Assembly (NCBI RefSeq): GCF_002224365.1 | Contig: NZ_CP022437.1 | Coordinates: 4,273,423 to 4,337,422, forward strand | DNA length: 64,000 nt | Reading direction: 5' to 3' | From: Virgibacillus necropolis | Lineage (GTDB): Bacteria > Bacillota > Bacilli > Bacillales > Amphibacillaceae | In this document: positions 7,837-16,457 of the stretch, in pieces | How positions within the stretch are numbered: position 1 is the first letter of the stretch | Layout: each line of letters starts with the position of its first letter | Position numbers and translations under genes: made by a program | Notes under the pieces: generated by a model | Database searches by the model: none | What the model saw: the letters and a program-made list of their open reading frames with translations, nothing else | Told to the model about the DNA's origin: nothing

Positions 7837-7900
7837 ATTATTCGCATCCTTTCCTACTTTATTGTAGTAGTTTATCATAACAACTATTTCGTGGAAAAGA

Positions 7901-9544
7901 TTATAGTTCTAGTGCGTCTAATTCCGTCCATTTTTGCCTTGCAAATGTAAAGCTTCCTTCGTACCTTGTTAGCTTACCACCCGCTACCAAATAGGTGAGC
8001 GGGAAAAGTCGATCGAGGAAATAACGATCATGTGATACAGCAATAATCGTCCCGTCAAATTGGTCCAATGCATCCTCTAAGACCTCTTTTGATTCAATAT
8101 CCAAGTGGTTTGTCGGTTCATCCAAAATTAATAAATTATGATCCTGGTGAACAAGTTGTGCTAAACGCAATCGCATTTGTTCGCCACCGCTCAAACTGTT
8201 CACTTTTTGAAAAACTGTATTGCCGTAGAAGAGGAACTTTGCTAGTATCCCTCTAGCGTCTCCTTCCGTTACATGAACTTGATCACGAAATTCATCAATA
8301 ATTGATCGTTTACCATTTATTTCAAGCATATGCTGGGATAAGAATCCAACTGATAAATTGCTTCCAAGGTGGATAGCGCCATCATCCACATTTTCTTTTT
8401 GTAGAATCATCTTTAGCAAAGTGGATTTTCCACACCCATTTTCACCGATGATCGCGATTCGTTCTCGAAACCTTACGTGCATATTCACACTCGTTAGCAG
8501 GGATTTTTCATTAAATTTTTTCGAAACGTCTTCAACTATAACAACGTCCTTCCCGCTTCGTTTGTTCATTTGAAAATCTAAATTGATCTTTTTTTGTTCT
8601 AAAATTGGCTTTTTCAATGTTTCCATACGAGCTAAAGCTTTTTCCATGCTTTTCGCACGACGATGTAATCCGTCATTTGGTGGGTTTGCTTGATTTGCCC
8701 ATTCTTTTAATCGCTTGATCGTTTCTCTCATCTTTTTCATTTTCTTCTGTTGATCCTGGTATTGTTGAAACTCTATTAAAAGACGCGCTTCACGCTCTTT
8801 TACATAATTAGAGTAATTCGTAAAATATCGTATCAGTTCCCCTTGATCCATTTCTAAAATGGATGTAACTGTTTCATCTAAAAAGTAACGGTCATGTGAA
8901 ACGATAACAACGGTACCAAGATAGCTTTTGATAAAATCAGTTAGCCATTCTATCGCAAACAAATCTAAATGGTTTGTTGGTTCATCAAGTAGTAACAAGT
9001 CTGGAGCTTTTAACAGAAGCTGAGCTAAACCAACCTTTGTCCGCTCTCCACCACTTAGCTGCTTCCATTCTTTTTCAGCTAAATCGGTTATTTGCAGCCC
9101 ACTCATAATTCTTCTAATTTGTGAATCAATTTCATAGCCGCTATCTTCTTGAAACTTCTCCTGTAATGCGCCGTACTTTTCTATAAGCCGGTTTAGCTTA
9201 TCAGGATTTTGCTCAGTAGCCATAGCATTTTCCAAATCTGTCATTTTCCGCTTCAATTCTTCTAACGAAGCAAAAACTTCATATAATAATGCTTCAACCT
9301 TCTTATTATCATCTATATCTGGAGACTGTTGCAAAAGACCAACAGTTAAATTTTTCTTCCAACTAATTGTACCTTCAGCTGGATCTGACTTCCTTGCCAT
9401 TAAGTCTAATAAAGTAGTTTTACCTTCACCGTTCCGTCCGATAAGTCCAATCCGTTCATTTTCCTTTATTTCGCATGTCATATCACTAAAAATCATGTTA
9501 GCACCAAATGTTTGTGTTACATTTTTTAAACTACAAATAATCAT
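7901..9544 (-). CDS. ABC-F ATPase, probably a ribosome-protection factor
   Basis: The 547-residue protein has two ABC domains without membrane segments. Domain 1 carries GRNGEGKTT (about 36-44), LSGGERTK and LLLLDEPTNHLD; domain 2 carries GENGCGKST, LSGGEQMRLRLA and LLILDEPTNHLD. A charged helical linker of about 70 residues joins them (the P-site tRNA interaction region of ABC-F proteins). The start at 9544 (MIICSLK) has GGAGGAAG upstream. The 5' leader has its own ORF and terminator, as seen for inducible antibiotic-resistance ABC-F genes. The drug specificity cannot be read from sequence. Confidence 0.88.
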   Translation of the reverse strand: MIICSLKNVTQTFGANMIFSDMTCEIKENERIGLIGRNGEGKTTLLDLMARKSDPAEGTISWKKNLTVGLLQQSPDIDDNKKVEALLYEVFASLEELKRKMTDLENAMATEQNPDKLNRLIEKYGALQEKFQEDSGYEIDSQIRRIMSGLQITDLAEKEWKQLSGGERTKVGLAQLLLKAPDLLLLDEPTNHLDLFAIEWLTDFIKSYLGTVVIVSHDRYFLDETVTSILEMDQGELIRYFTNYSNYVKEREARLLIEFQQYQDQQKKMKKMRETIKRLKEWANQANPPNDGLHRRAKSMEKALARMETLKKPILEQKKINLDFQMNKRSGKDVVIVEDVSKKFNEKSLLTSVNMHVRFRERIAIIGENGCGKSTLLKMILQKENVDDGAIHLGSNLSVGFLSQHMLEINGKRSIIDEFRDQVHVTEGDARGILAKFLFYGNTVFQKVNSLSGGEQMRLRLAQLVHQDHNLLILDEPTNHLDIESKEVLEDALDQFDGTIIAVSHDRYFLDRLFPLTYLVAGGKLTRYEGSFTFARQKWTELDALEL

Positions 9545-9590
9545 TTTCTCTTCCTCCGCATAGCAGAGATCATCCAAAAAATTGCATACT

Positions 9591-9626
9591 AAAAAGACGA
9601 CAGAGATATAAACTCCCCGTCGCCTT
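9591..9626 (-). terminator. Leader terminator (attenuator) of the ABC-F gene
   Basis: A 12-bp stem (9615-9626 with 9594-9605, three G-U pairs) and a 9-nt loop are followed by five U on the minus strand. It lies 46 nt before the ABC-F start and after the leader ORF. A segment CTACCCG (9647-9653) could pair with CGGGGAG (9613-9619) at 6 of 7 positions to form an antiterminator. Confidence 0.7.
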
Positions 9627-9660
9627 AAGCAATTAAAACCGTATAGCGGGTAGATGTCTC

Positions 9661-9792
9661 TTACTGGTATTTTACATTCATTTGTTTAAAAAAGGACAGA
9701 CGTATCCCGTTGTTAACAAAATCAGCAAAAAGCGCATAACACATCCAGAGGTATTCTCTGAATTTTGTAATGCCTTTACCAGTTTGAAACAT
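9661..9792 (-). CDS. 43-residue leader peptide of the ABC-F gene
   Basis: The ATG at 9792 is preceded by a strong AAAGGAGGTGG. The peptide starts MFQTGKGITKFREYLWMCYA, has an aromatic middle and ends FFKQMNVKYQ. The stop lies about 35 nt before the terminator stem. Position and structure match regulatory uORFs of drug-inducible ABC-F genes, where a stalled ribosome prevents terminator folding. It is not a known protein family. Confidence 0.7.
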   Translation of the reverse strand: MFQTGKGITKFREYLWMCYALFADFVNNGIRLSFFKQMNVKYQ

Positions 9793-9820
9793 GTAACCCA
9801 CCTCCTTTTGTAGTATTTTT

Positions 9821-9849
9821 AGTTTATTCTAAAAGGTGTTGAATGTCAA
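9821..9849 (-). promoter_or_regulatory. Sigma-A promoter of the ABC-F leader
   Basis: On the minus strand, TTGACA (9849-9844) and TAAACT (9826-9821) are separated by 17 bp, upstream of the leader ORF. Confidence 0.7.
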
Positions 9850-9992
9850 TACGAAAAATTGGTCATTTCTGAGAAACGATAGGACCTGCGTTATGTTCAT
9901 TTATGGAAAGTTTCAAAAAATATTGTGATATAATAAAGCATATATATGAGATCAAACATCATCCAATAAAAATAAGGGAAGGGATGACAGTT

Positions 9993-10604
9993 ATGGGTAA
10001 GTACTACAAGGAGTTTGTCACATTTCCAGATGTCTTTGTTATGCTTGTTCTTTTTGTTCCATTCATGATATATACAGTTTTGCACATGCTACAATTTAAT
10101 ACCTGGATTGCCCTTGTAATTGGAATGGAGACTTATGCGACTAGTGAGTATATAGTTCATCGTTTTTTGTTTCATATGAAGACACCTAAGAATGCTTTTT
10201 TGTTAAAAACGATTAAGCGTTTACACTTTGATCATCATGTAGATCCTAAAGATTTAAACTTATTATTTCTACCACTTTGGTTTAGCCTTCCAAACTTCTT
10301 TATCGGTGCAGCAGTCTTCTACTTAATCACGGGTAACCTGCAACTGACGATAGCTTTTCTTGCTGGATTAATTGCTTATTTTCTTTATTATGAATGGAAA
10401 CATTATATTGCCCATAAACCGATTCAACCGCGTACAAAATTAGGACGAAATACCAAAAGGGCTCATCTGTGGCACCATTTCAAAAATGAGAACTATTGGT
10501 TTGGCGTAACACACACTTCTGTCGATAAAACATTTGGTACGTATCGAGATCAAAAACAAGTAAATAAAAGTGAAACAGCAAGAAACCTGGAAAAGCGTGC
10601 TTGA
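9993..10604 (+). CDS. Fatty-acid hydroxylase / sterol desaturase superfamily membrane protein
   Basis: The 203-residue protein has about four membrane helices and the histidine clusters of a di-iron hydroxylase: HRFLFH (56-61), HFDHH (78-82), HYIAH (137-141), HLWHH (158-162) and GVTH (His174). Such enzymes hydroxylate or desaturate lipids at the cytoplasmic membrane. The substrate is unknown; carotenoid, hopanoid or fatty-acid roles are all possible. GGGAAGGG at 9976-9983 is best spaced for the ATG at 9993. A frame is open from 9903, and the ATG at 9984 abuts the ribosome site. Confidence 0.82.
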   Translation: MGKYYKEFVTFPDVFVMLVLFVPFMIYTVLHMLQFNTWIALVIGMETYATSEYIVHRFLFHMKTPKNAFLLKTIKRLHFDHHVDPKDLNLLFLPLWFSLPNFFIGAAVFYLITGNLQLTIAFLAGLIAYFLYYEWKHYIAHKPIQPRTKLGRNTKRAHLWHHFKNENYWFGVTHTSVDKTFGTYRDQKQVNKSETARNLEKRA

Positions 10605-10635
10605 GCGTGTAGCGCAATTCTATCTCAGTCAAATA

Positions 10636-10672
10636 GTGATAAGTAAACACATTTGTACTTACCACTTTCTTC
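10636..10672 (+). terminator. Intrinsic terminator after the hydroxylase gene
   Basis: A 10-bp stem (10636-10645 with 10656-10665, one G-U) is followed by TTTCTTCTTT. Confidence 0.65.
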
Positions 10673-10784
10673 TTTATTACTAACTACCATATAGTTTGGC
10701 ACAACATTTTTATATTTTTCAGAGGAATTCCATTATCATAAATCGAATATATACCTAACACACATTTTTCCAGGAGGTCACTAC

Positions 10785-12227
10785 ATGTCTAAACAACTAT
10801 TCCAATTCAATGAAGCAACGATAACGAACATACAACAATCAATGGAATCTGGTGAATTAACTGCCCTAGGGCTAACCAAAATGTATCTCGAACAAATTGC
10901 AAAGTATAACTCAACTGGTCCAAAGATAAATGCTGTAATCGAAATTAATCCTGATGCTTTACATATTGCCGAAGCACTTGATGTAGAACGTCTACAATCC
11001 GGTAAAAGAGGTCCACTTCACGGCGTTCCAATTCTTATTAAAGACAACATTGATTCAGGAGATAAAATGCATACTACTGCAGGATCAGTTTCTCTTGCTG
11101 ATCATTATGCAAGTGAAGATGCCTTTGTGACAGAAAGGTTACGCGTGGCTGGTGCAATCATTCTAGGAAAAACAAATTTAACTGAATGGGCTAATTTTAT
11201 GTCACAAGGAATGCCAAATGGCTATAGTTCAAGGGGTGGGCAGGTGTTGAATCCGTATGGCCCGGGTGATTTTGATGTCGGGGGTTCTAGTTCAGGATCT
11301 GGTGCTGGAGTTGCTGCTAACTTTGCAGCTGGTGCTATTGGTACCGAAACGGATGGGTCCATTTTAAGTCCTGCAAGTAGCAATTCACTCGTTGGTATTA
11401 AGCCGACTGTAGGGCTGACTAGCCGAACTGGTATTATTCCGATTGCACACAGTCAAGACACTGCTGGGCCAATGACACGGACGGTTGAAGATGCCGCTAT
11501 CCTATTAGGCGCTTTGTCTGGTAAAGATGCTAAAGATCCAGCAACTGCAGTAAACGCCGACAGAATAACGGACTATATACCTTTTCTAAATAAACATGGA
11601 TTAGAAAATAAAAGAATAGGTGTACCACGAAACTATTTATCAGAACTTGATGAGACGGAATTAACACTTGTTAATCAAGCTCTTGAGGATATGGAAAAGC
11701 TAGGTACTACCATCGTGGATCCAATTTATTTACCAAATGATCTTCCAGATTCAAGTGTATTATATCATGAATTCAAAAATGGAGTGAATGCTTATTTAGG
11801 TAAACTTCCGGTAAACTCCACTGTTCGTTCATTGCGTGATGTCATCAATTTTAATCAATCAAACGCAAACGAAGCTCTAGAATATGGACAAACTACACTA
11901 ATCAAATCGGAAACGAAAAGCGGAGCACTTGTGGAAGAAGAATATATCACAGATCGATTAATGGACTTAGAATTTTCACAGGATAAGATGCAAGAAGTTA
12001 TGAGGGAACAAAAGCTAGACGCTTTATTTTTTCCGAACTTTTATGGATCCAGTATTGCCGCAAAAGCGGGGTATCCATCCATCACGGTTCCGGCGGGATA
12101 CACGGAAACTGGAAAACCAGTTGGAATTACCTTCACGGGATTAGCTTTTTCAGAAGCACAATTAATCGAGTTAGCTTATGCTTATGAACAAGCTACGAAC
12201 CACCGGAAAGCACCTGTGTTAGAATAA
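10785..12227 (+). CDS. Amidase-signature family amidase
   Basis: The 480-residue protein carries the amidase signature. The Ser-cisSer-Lys triad appears as Lys86 (LIKDNID), the serine cluster 168-170 in the GGSSSGSG loop and the nucleophile Ser192 (ETDGSILSP). It resembles peptide or aliphatic amidases rather than GatA, because no gatB or gatC lies nearby and the C-terminal half differs. No signal peptide is seen, so it is cytosolic. CCAGGAGG precedes the ATG. The exact amide substrate is unknown. Confidence 0.87.
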   Translation: MSKQLFQFNEATITNIQQSMESGELTALGLTKMYLEQIAKYNSTGPKINAVIEINPDALHIAEALDVERLQSGKRGPLHGVPILIKDNIDSGDKMHTTAGSVSLADHYASEDAFVTERLRVAGAIILGKTNLTEWANFMSQGMPNGYSSRGGQVLNPYGPGDFDVGGSSSGSGAGVAANFAAGAIGTETDGSILSPASSNSLVGIKPTVGLTSRTGIIPIAHSQDTAGPMTRTVEDAAILLGALSGKDAKDPATAVNADRITDYIPFLNKHGLENKRIGVPRNYLSELDETELTLVNQALEDMEKLGTTIVDPIYLPNDLPDSSVLYHEFKNGVNAYLGKLPVNSTVRSLRDVINFNQSNANEALEYGQTTLIKSETKSGALVEEEYITDRLMDLEFSQDKMQEVMREQKLDALFFPNFYGSSIAAKAGYPSITVPAGYTETGKPVGITFTGLAFSEAQLIELAYAYEQATNHRKAPVLE

Positions 12228-12231
12228 AGCG

Positions 12232-12267
12232 ATGAGCGATCCTATTTTTGGGGATCGCTCATTTTTT
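12232..12267 (+). terminator. Intrinsic terminator of the amidase gene
   Basis: A perfect 11-bp stem (12232-12242 with 12252-12262) is followed by a T-run. The end of the convergent GNAT gene abuts it. Confidence 0.85.
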
Positions 12268-12773
12268 CAACCTTCATTCCAAACAATTTCACCGCATTGC
12301 TCTTCATGGTTAATGTTCACATCAAAATTGTGCTTTCTATAAAAGTGTTTCAATCGATTTACATGGTCAAAGTCACGCTCCACAATATCACCCGTAATAT
12401 ATTGCACGTTTTCATCATGAGCCAATTCTTTTAAATGATTCATTAAAATGGAACCATAGCCCTTGTTCTGTCGCCCTTTTATATCGGCAATATGAATAGT
12501 ATTGTCATTTTTATAGTTGGTTTGAATGGCGGCGTCCCAATTTCCGCGGAATGATGCATCACAGTCATGAAGCATAATTTGACATGCCTCCGCACCTTTG
12601 TCAGCATAAATAACCACCCAGTTATTGTCATATGTCTGATCAATACTTATGATCTCCCACTTTTTTGCAATTTCTTTTATATTATGTTGCATACGGAAAA
12701 GCTGGATTTCTAGTGTGTCCAACTCCTCTTTTATATTATTTTTATTTTCTTCTAAAAAAGCTGTTCCTACCAT
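12267..12773 (-). CDS. GNAT-family N-acetyltransferase
   Basis: In this 168-residue protein the acetyl-CoA motif A is IADIKGRQNKGYGSILMNHL (about 94-113), including the R/QxxGxG pyrophosphate loop. The N-terminal 45 residues form a predicted helical extension. The family acetylates amines using acetyl-CoA; the acceptor here is unknown. The ribosome site is weak (AGGTGA). It is convergent with the amidase gene and shows no operon partner. Confidence 0.8.
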   Translation of the reverse strand: MVGTAFLEENKNNIKEELDTLEIQLFRMQHNIKEIAKKWEIISIDQTYDNNWVVIYADKGAEACQIMLHDCDASFRGNWDAAIQTNYKNDNTIHIADIKGRQNKGYGSILMNHLKELAHDENVQYITGDIVERDFDHVNRLKHFYRKHNFDVNINHEEQCGEIVWNEG

Positions 12774-12907
12774 TTAAATCACCTATTTATTATTGAATTG
12801 TGTCTAATTCCACACACAATTTGTTATTTTACAATATATGCAGCGTGCATTTCAAGTGTTAGATTTTTTAAAATAGTACTTAATACTCAGATGAAAAATG
12901 CCGATAA

Positions 12908-12997
12908 CATGGGAAAGGATTTGCGGTAGTAGCAGACGAAGTAAGAAAACTTGCTGAACAGTTGAATAAAGAGATAAAGGCTTTTAAGTTAAAATAA
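12908..12997 (+). pseudogene. Relic of a methyl-accepting chemotaxis protein signalling tip
   Basis: The frame reads HGKGFAVVADEVRKLAEQ and a further dozen residues before a TAA. GFAVVADEVRKLAE is the nearly invariant hairpin tip of chemoreceptors. An in-frame stop lies just upstream and no receptor body surrounds it, so this is a decayed fragment. Confidence 0.75.
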
Positions 12998-13004
12998 AAA
13001 TAGG

Positions 13005-13036
13005 AAACAGTTATCTCAAGTGGATAGCTGTTTTTT
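13005..13036 (+). terminator. Intrinsic terminator after the MCP relic
   Basis: An 11-bp stem (13005-13015 with 13023-13033, one G-U) is followed by six T. It was probably the terminator of the lost receptor gene. Confidence 0.7.
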
Positions 13037-13080
13037 GTTTGTTAAAAAAACCTGTGAATTTATTCTCTTAGTATGGTAAT

Positions 13081-13129
13081 CTATTTTATATGTTAACCTA
13101 TTTAATTATAGAGTTTACATATAAAATAG
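13081..13129. promoter_or_regulatory. BirA operator of bioY-bioB
   Basis: The arms CTATTTTATATGTTAAC (13081-13097) and GTTTACATATAAAATAG (13113-13129) are inverted repeats with one mismatch over 17 bp and a 15-bp spacer. The inner TGTTAAC...GTTTACA half-sites match the Firmicute BirA biotin-repressor box. It lies just before the bioY ribosome site. Confidence 0.8.
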
Positions 13130-13144
13130 AAAGGAGATTACTAT

Positions 13145-13744
13145 GTGAAAAATACGAAATGGACACCATTGAATTTAACAGTAGGAAGCTTATTTGTAGC
13201 ATTAACTGCGATTGGAGCCAATATCACATCGATTGCTCCATTTTTAGTAGTTGGTGGAGTTCCTATTACATTACAAACGTTTTTTGCTGTATTAGCAGGA
13301 ATTGTTCTTGGTAGCCGTCTTGGAGCTTTTTCTATGTTTGTTTATATGATTCTAGGATTAGCTGGGGCACCAATCTTTGCTCAATTTAAGGGTGGAATTG
13401 CAGCCATTATTTCCCCGACGTTTGGCTTCATCTTATCCTTTATATTAGTTGCCTATGTAGCAGGAAAAATTGTGGAAGTAAAACGGAGCTTACCTATTTA
13501 TGTAACTGCAGCATTGGTAGGTATGTCGATCAACTATGTCTTTGGAACAAATTGGATGTATGCCGCTTATCTCTTTTGGTTTGATGCTCCAGAAGGATTC
13601 ACCTATCAATTAGCATGGTTATGGATGATGGTTCCACTACCAAAAGACATTGTTCTATCTGTTTTAGCGGGCTTTTTTGCTTTCCGTTTAGAACGAAGTG
13701 GTATTAGGAAGGTGCAAAATAAAAACCAAAAAAATGCTGCTTAA
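13145..13744 (+). CDS. bioY: Biotin transporter substrate-binding subunit BioY
   Basis: The 199-residue protein has six membrane helices and is the S component of an ECF biotin transporter; it captures biotin at the membrane and works with the shared EcfA/A'/T module encoded elsewhere. The family segment GGVPITLQTFFAVLAGIVLG (about 37-56) and a GLAGAPIF stretch are visible. The start is GTG with AAAGGAGA upstream. It forms an operon with bioB 15 nt downstream, under a BirA-type operator. Confidence 0.93.
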   Translation: MKNTKWTPLNLTVGSLFVALTAIGANITSIAPFLVVGGVPITLQTFFAVLAGIVLGSRLGAFSMFVYMILGLAGAPIFAQFKGGIAAIISPTFGFILSFILVAYVAGKIVEVKRSLPIYVTAALVGMSINYVFGTNWMYAAYLFWFDAPEGFTYQLAWLWMMVPLPKDIVLSVLAGFFAFRLERSGIRKVQNKNQKNAA

Positions 13745-13759
13745 ACAAGGAGGAGTATA

Positions 13760-14752
13760 ATGTTGAATTTTAAATCACTAGCAAGCGATGTCGTTGATGG
13801 ATATGAGATTTCAGAAGGTGAAGCGATGGAAATTTTGGAATGTCCTGATGAAAAAATTCTAGAACTACTAAATAGCGCTTACCAAATTCGAAAACACTAT
13901 TACGGAAATAAAGTAAAATTAAATATGATTATTAACACTAAATCTGGTGCGTGTCCAGAGAACTGTGGTTATTGTGCACAATCTAGGGATTCTAGTAATC
14001 CGATCCAAAAATATCGAATGATGCACAAAGATACAATTGTAGCTGGAGCGGAAAAAGCTCATCAGTTAAATTCAGGCACCTATTGTATCGTCGCAAGCGG
14101 ACGCGGTCCTACAACTCGCGAATTAAATCAAGTTACAGGGGCAGTAAAGGAAATAAAAGAAAAATATGATTTGAAAATATGTGCGTGTCTTGGAATCCTT
14201 AAACCTGGACAGGCAGAACAGTTAAAAGAATCTGGTGTTGACCGTTACAATCACAATATCAACACATCAGAAAACCACCATGATACTATAACAACAAGTC
14301 ACAGCTATCAAGACCGAGTTGCGACGGTTAATAAAGCGAAAAATGCTGGAATTTCACCTTGTTCTGGTGTAATTGTTGGAATGAAAGAATCAAAACAAGA
14401 TGTCATACATATGGCAATAGCATTGAAAGAATTAGATGCCGACTCCATTCCAGTTAACTTTCTCCATGCAATGGACGGGACATTATTAGAAGGAACGGAT
14501 GAATTAAACCCATTATATTGTTTGAAAGTATTGAGTCTGTTTCGTTTCATCAATCCGACTAAAGAAATTCGAATATCTGGTGGGCGTGAAGTAAACTTGA
14601 GAAGCCTACAACCCCTTGGTTTGTATGCAGCAAACTCAATTTTTATTGGAGACTATTTAACAACAGCTGGGCAAGAAGGAACGAAAGACCATCAAATGTT
14701 AAGAGATCTTGGATTTGAGGTTGATTATGAAGGTAGTAAAATGCCTGTTTAG
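13760..14752 (+). CDS. bioB: Biotin synthase
   Basis: This 330-residue radical-SAM enzyme inserts sulfur into dethiobiotin to make biotin. The SAM cluster cysteines are Cys65, Cys69 and Cys72 (CPENCGYC); the auxiliary cluster ligands lie in later Cys/Arg motifs such as RISGGREV. AAGGAGGAG precedes the ATG. No other biotin synthesis gene (bioA, D, F, W) is in the window, so the cell may convert imported dethiobiotin or hold the remaining genes elsewhere. Confidence 0.95.
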   Translation: MLNFKSLASDVVDGYEISEGEAMEILECPDEKILELLNSAYQIRKHYYGNKVKLNMIINTKSGACPENCGYCAQSRDSSNPIQKYRMMHKDTIVAGAEKAHQLNSGTYCIVASGRGPTTRELNQVTGAVKEIKEKYDLKICACLGILKPGQAEQLKESGVDRYNHNINTSENHHDTITTSHSYQDRVATVNKAKNAGISPCSGVIVGMKESKQDVIHMAIALKELDADSIPVNFLHAMDGTLLEGTDELNPLYCLKVLSLFRFINPTKEIRISGGREVNLRSLQPLGLYAANSIFIGDYLTTAGQEGTKDHQMLRDLGFEVDYEGSKMPV

Positions 14753-14837
14753 AGGTTCAGCTTGAAGATGGGGACTGAAAAGCATATGTGGGAAAGTGGA
14801 TATACTTTTACATGACGGCAGAATACTAGGCCTTTCC

Positions 14838-14875
14838 AAAAGAGGCTGACCTAAATTTCCCAGTCAGCCTCTTTA
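14838..14875. terminator. Bidirectional terminator (bioB / tag)
   Basis: A perfect 12-bp stem AAAGAGGCTGAC (14839-14850 with 14863-14874) lies between convergent genes. Confidence 0.8.
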
Positions 14876-14880
14876 CATTA

Positions 14881-15444
14881 TTAATCCTTTTTATGATGCA
14901 AGAAACATTCCTGCGTATGGTCATTTACCATTCCAGTTGATTGCATGTAAGCATAGCAAATCGTTGGACCTACAAATTTAAATCCTCGCTTTTTTAAATC
15001 TTTGCTCATTTTGACAGATTCATCTGTTGTGGCGGGGACTTCCTCATGATTCTTCCAGTCATTTAAAATCGGTTCACCACCAACAAAACTCCAGATATAA
15101 GTGTCAAAAGTTCCAAATTCTTCTTGCACGTTTAAAAATGCTTTTGCATTCGTCACGACAGAACGTACCTTTAGTTTATTGCGAATGATCCCTTCGTCCT
15201 GCAAAATCTCTTGGATTTTTTCCTCATCGTACTCCTGAATGACGGCTGGATCAAAATTATCAAATGCTTTGCGATAATTTTCTCGACGCTTCAATATAGT
15301 TATCCAGCTCAAACCTGCTTGTGCGCCTTCTAGACAAAGCATTTCAAATAATTCCTCATCATCATGTTTTGGTTTGCCCCACTCGTTATCATGATAATCG
15401 ATGTATATCTGATCAGAGGTTGCCCAATCACACCTATTTTTCAT
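14881..15444 (-). CDS. tag: DNA-3-methyladenine glycosylase I
   Basis: The 187-residue base-excision repair enzyme removes 3-methyladenine. The TagI zinc ligands are all present: Cys5, His18, His176 and Cys180. The catalytic-pocket segment YHDNEWG contains Glu21 and Trp22. Its start lies 12 nt after the stop of the sulfurtransferase gene, so the two are probably co-transcribed, though functionally unrelated. Confidence 0.95.
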   Translation of the reverse strand: MKNRCDWATSDQIYIDYHDNEWGKPKHDDEELFEMLCLEGAQAGLSWITILKRRENYRKAFDNFDPAVIQEYDEEKIQEILQDEGIIRNKLKVRSVVTNAKAFLNVQEEFGTFDTYIWSFVGGEPILNDWKNHEEVPATTDESVKMSKDLKKRGFKFVGPTICYAYMQSTGMVNDHTQECFLHHKKD

Positions 15445-15455
15445 TTTGCATTCCC

Positions 15456-16298
15456 CTACTCTTCTTTTGTTTCAACTTGATTATCTTCGTATGATATCCA
15501 ATCGCTATAACTTCCTGGATACAATTTCACATTTTCATAACCAGCCATTTTCAATGCAATGATGTTTGGACAGGCTGATACACCTGAACCACAGGACACA
15601 ATAATTTCATCGTCCTTAGCTAAACTATCAAAATTCGATTGCAAATCCTCATCATTTTTCCAGCGCCCATCCTCCTGCAAGACATCCTTCCAGAAGAAAT
15701 TTTTCGCGCCTGGAATATGTCCCGCTTTCGCATACATTGGTTCTGATTGTCCTAAATATCTATCTTTTGATCGCGAATCTATTAACACCGAAGACTTATC
15801 TTTCATTTTTTCCTTCACTTGTTTCATATCTACTACTTGATTTTCCTGGATTTCAGGCTGGAACTTTTTCACTGCTGGAAGAGGTATTTCCGTTGTCACA
15901 ACATTTCCTTCCTCTATCCAACGCGCGATTCCCCCATCTAACAAATAAACATTTTTATGTCCCATATAATCAAGCAACCACCACAGACGCGCCGCAAACA
16001 TATCATTTTTTTCATCATAAATGACTACCGTTGTTTGTTGATCAATGCCAATTTCACCAAGCTTTTCAGCGAATATTTCCATATCAGGAAGTGGATGATT
16101 TCCTCCATGTTCTGAAGCAGGACTTGATAAATCTTTATTTAAATCCAAATACATGGCACTTGGAATATGCCCCTGTTCATAAGCTTTTCTTCCCTCATCA
16201 GGATCAGCGAGTGAAAAACGAACATCAACAACAACTATCTCCTCGGTTTTATTTTCTAATTTCTTTTTCAACCAATCAACTGAAACTAAATAAGACAT
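15456..16298 (-). CDS. Tandem-rhodanese sulfurtransferase
   Basis: The 280-residue protein has two rhodanese domains. The N-terminal domain is inactive; the C-terminal one has the active-site loop CGSGVSA with Cys236. The CG[S/T]G loop is typical of 3-mercaptopyruvate sulfurtransferases, while thiosulfate transfer is possible too. The conserved SRSKDRYLGQSEP precedes the active domain. AGGAGGAG lies upstream of the ATG. It is cytosolic and upstream of tag. Confidence 0.88.
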   Translation of the reverse strand: MSYLVSVDWLKKKLENKTEEIVVVDVRFSLADPDEGRKAYEQGHIPSAMYLDLNKDLSSPASEHGGNHPLPDMEIFAEKLGEIGIDQQTTVVIYDEKNDMFAARLWWLLDYMGHKNVYLLDGGIARWIEEGNVVTTEIPLPAVKKFQPEIQENQVVDMKQVKEKMKDKSSVLIDSRSKDRYLGQSEPMYAKAGHIPGAKNFFWKDVLQEDGRWKNDEDLQSNFDSLAKDDEIIVSCGSGVSACPNIIALKMAGYENVKLYPGSYSDWISYEDNQVETKEE

Positions 16299-16457
16299 TC
16301 CGAATCTCCTCCTATAAAAATTATTTCACAATACAGCTCTTCAAGCAATTTTCCAATACAGTATCTACCCTTTTATAAGAATTCGATATTTTTCTCTAAT
16401 TCCCTTCTATGGGGTATGATAAAATAATCATAAACCACATTAGGAGATGACGATTAA

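Noticed and set aside
10785..12227. Amidase as GatA of the tRNA amidotransferase
   Set aside because: No gatB or gatC nearby and the sequence fits the general peptide/aliphatic amidase group better.
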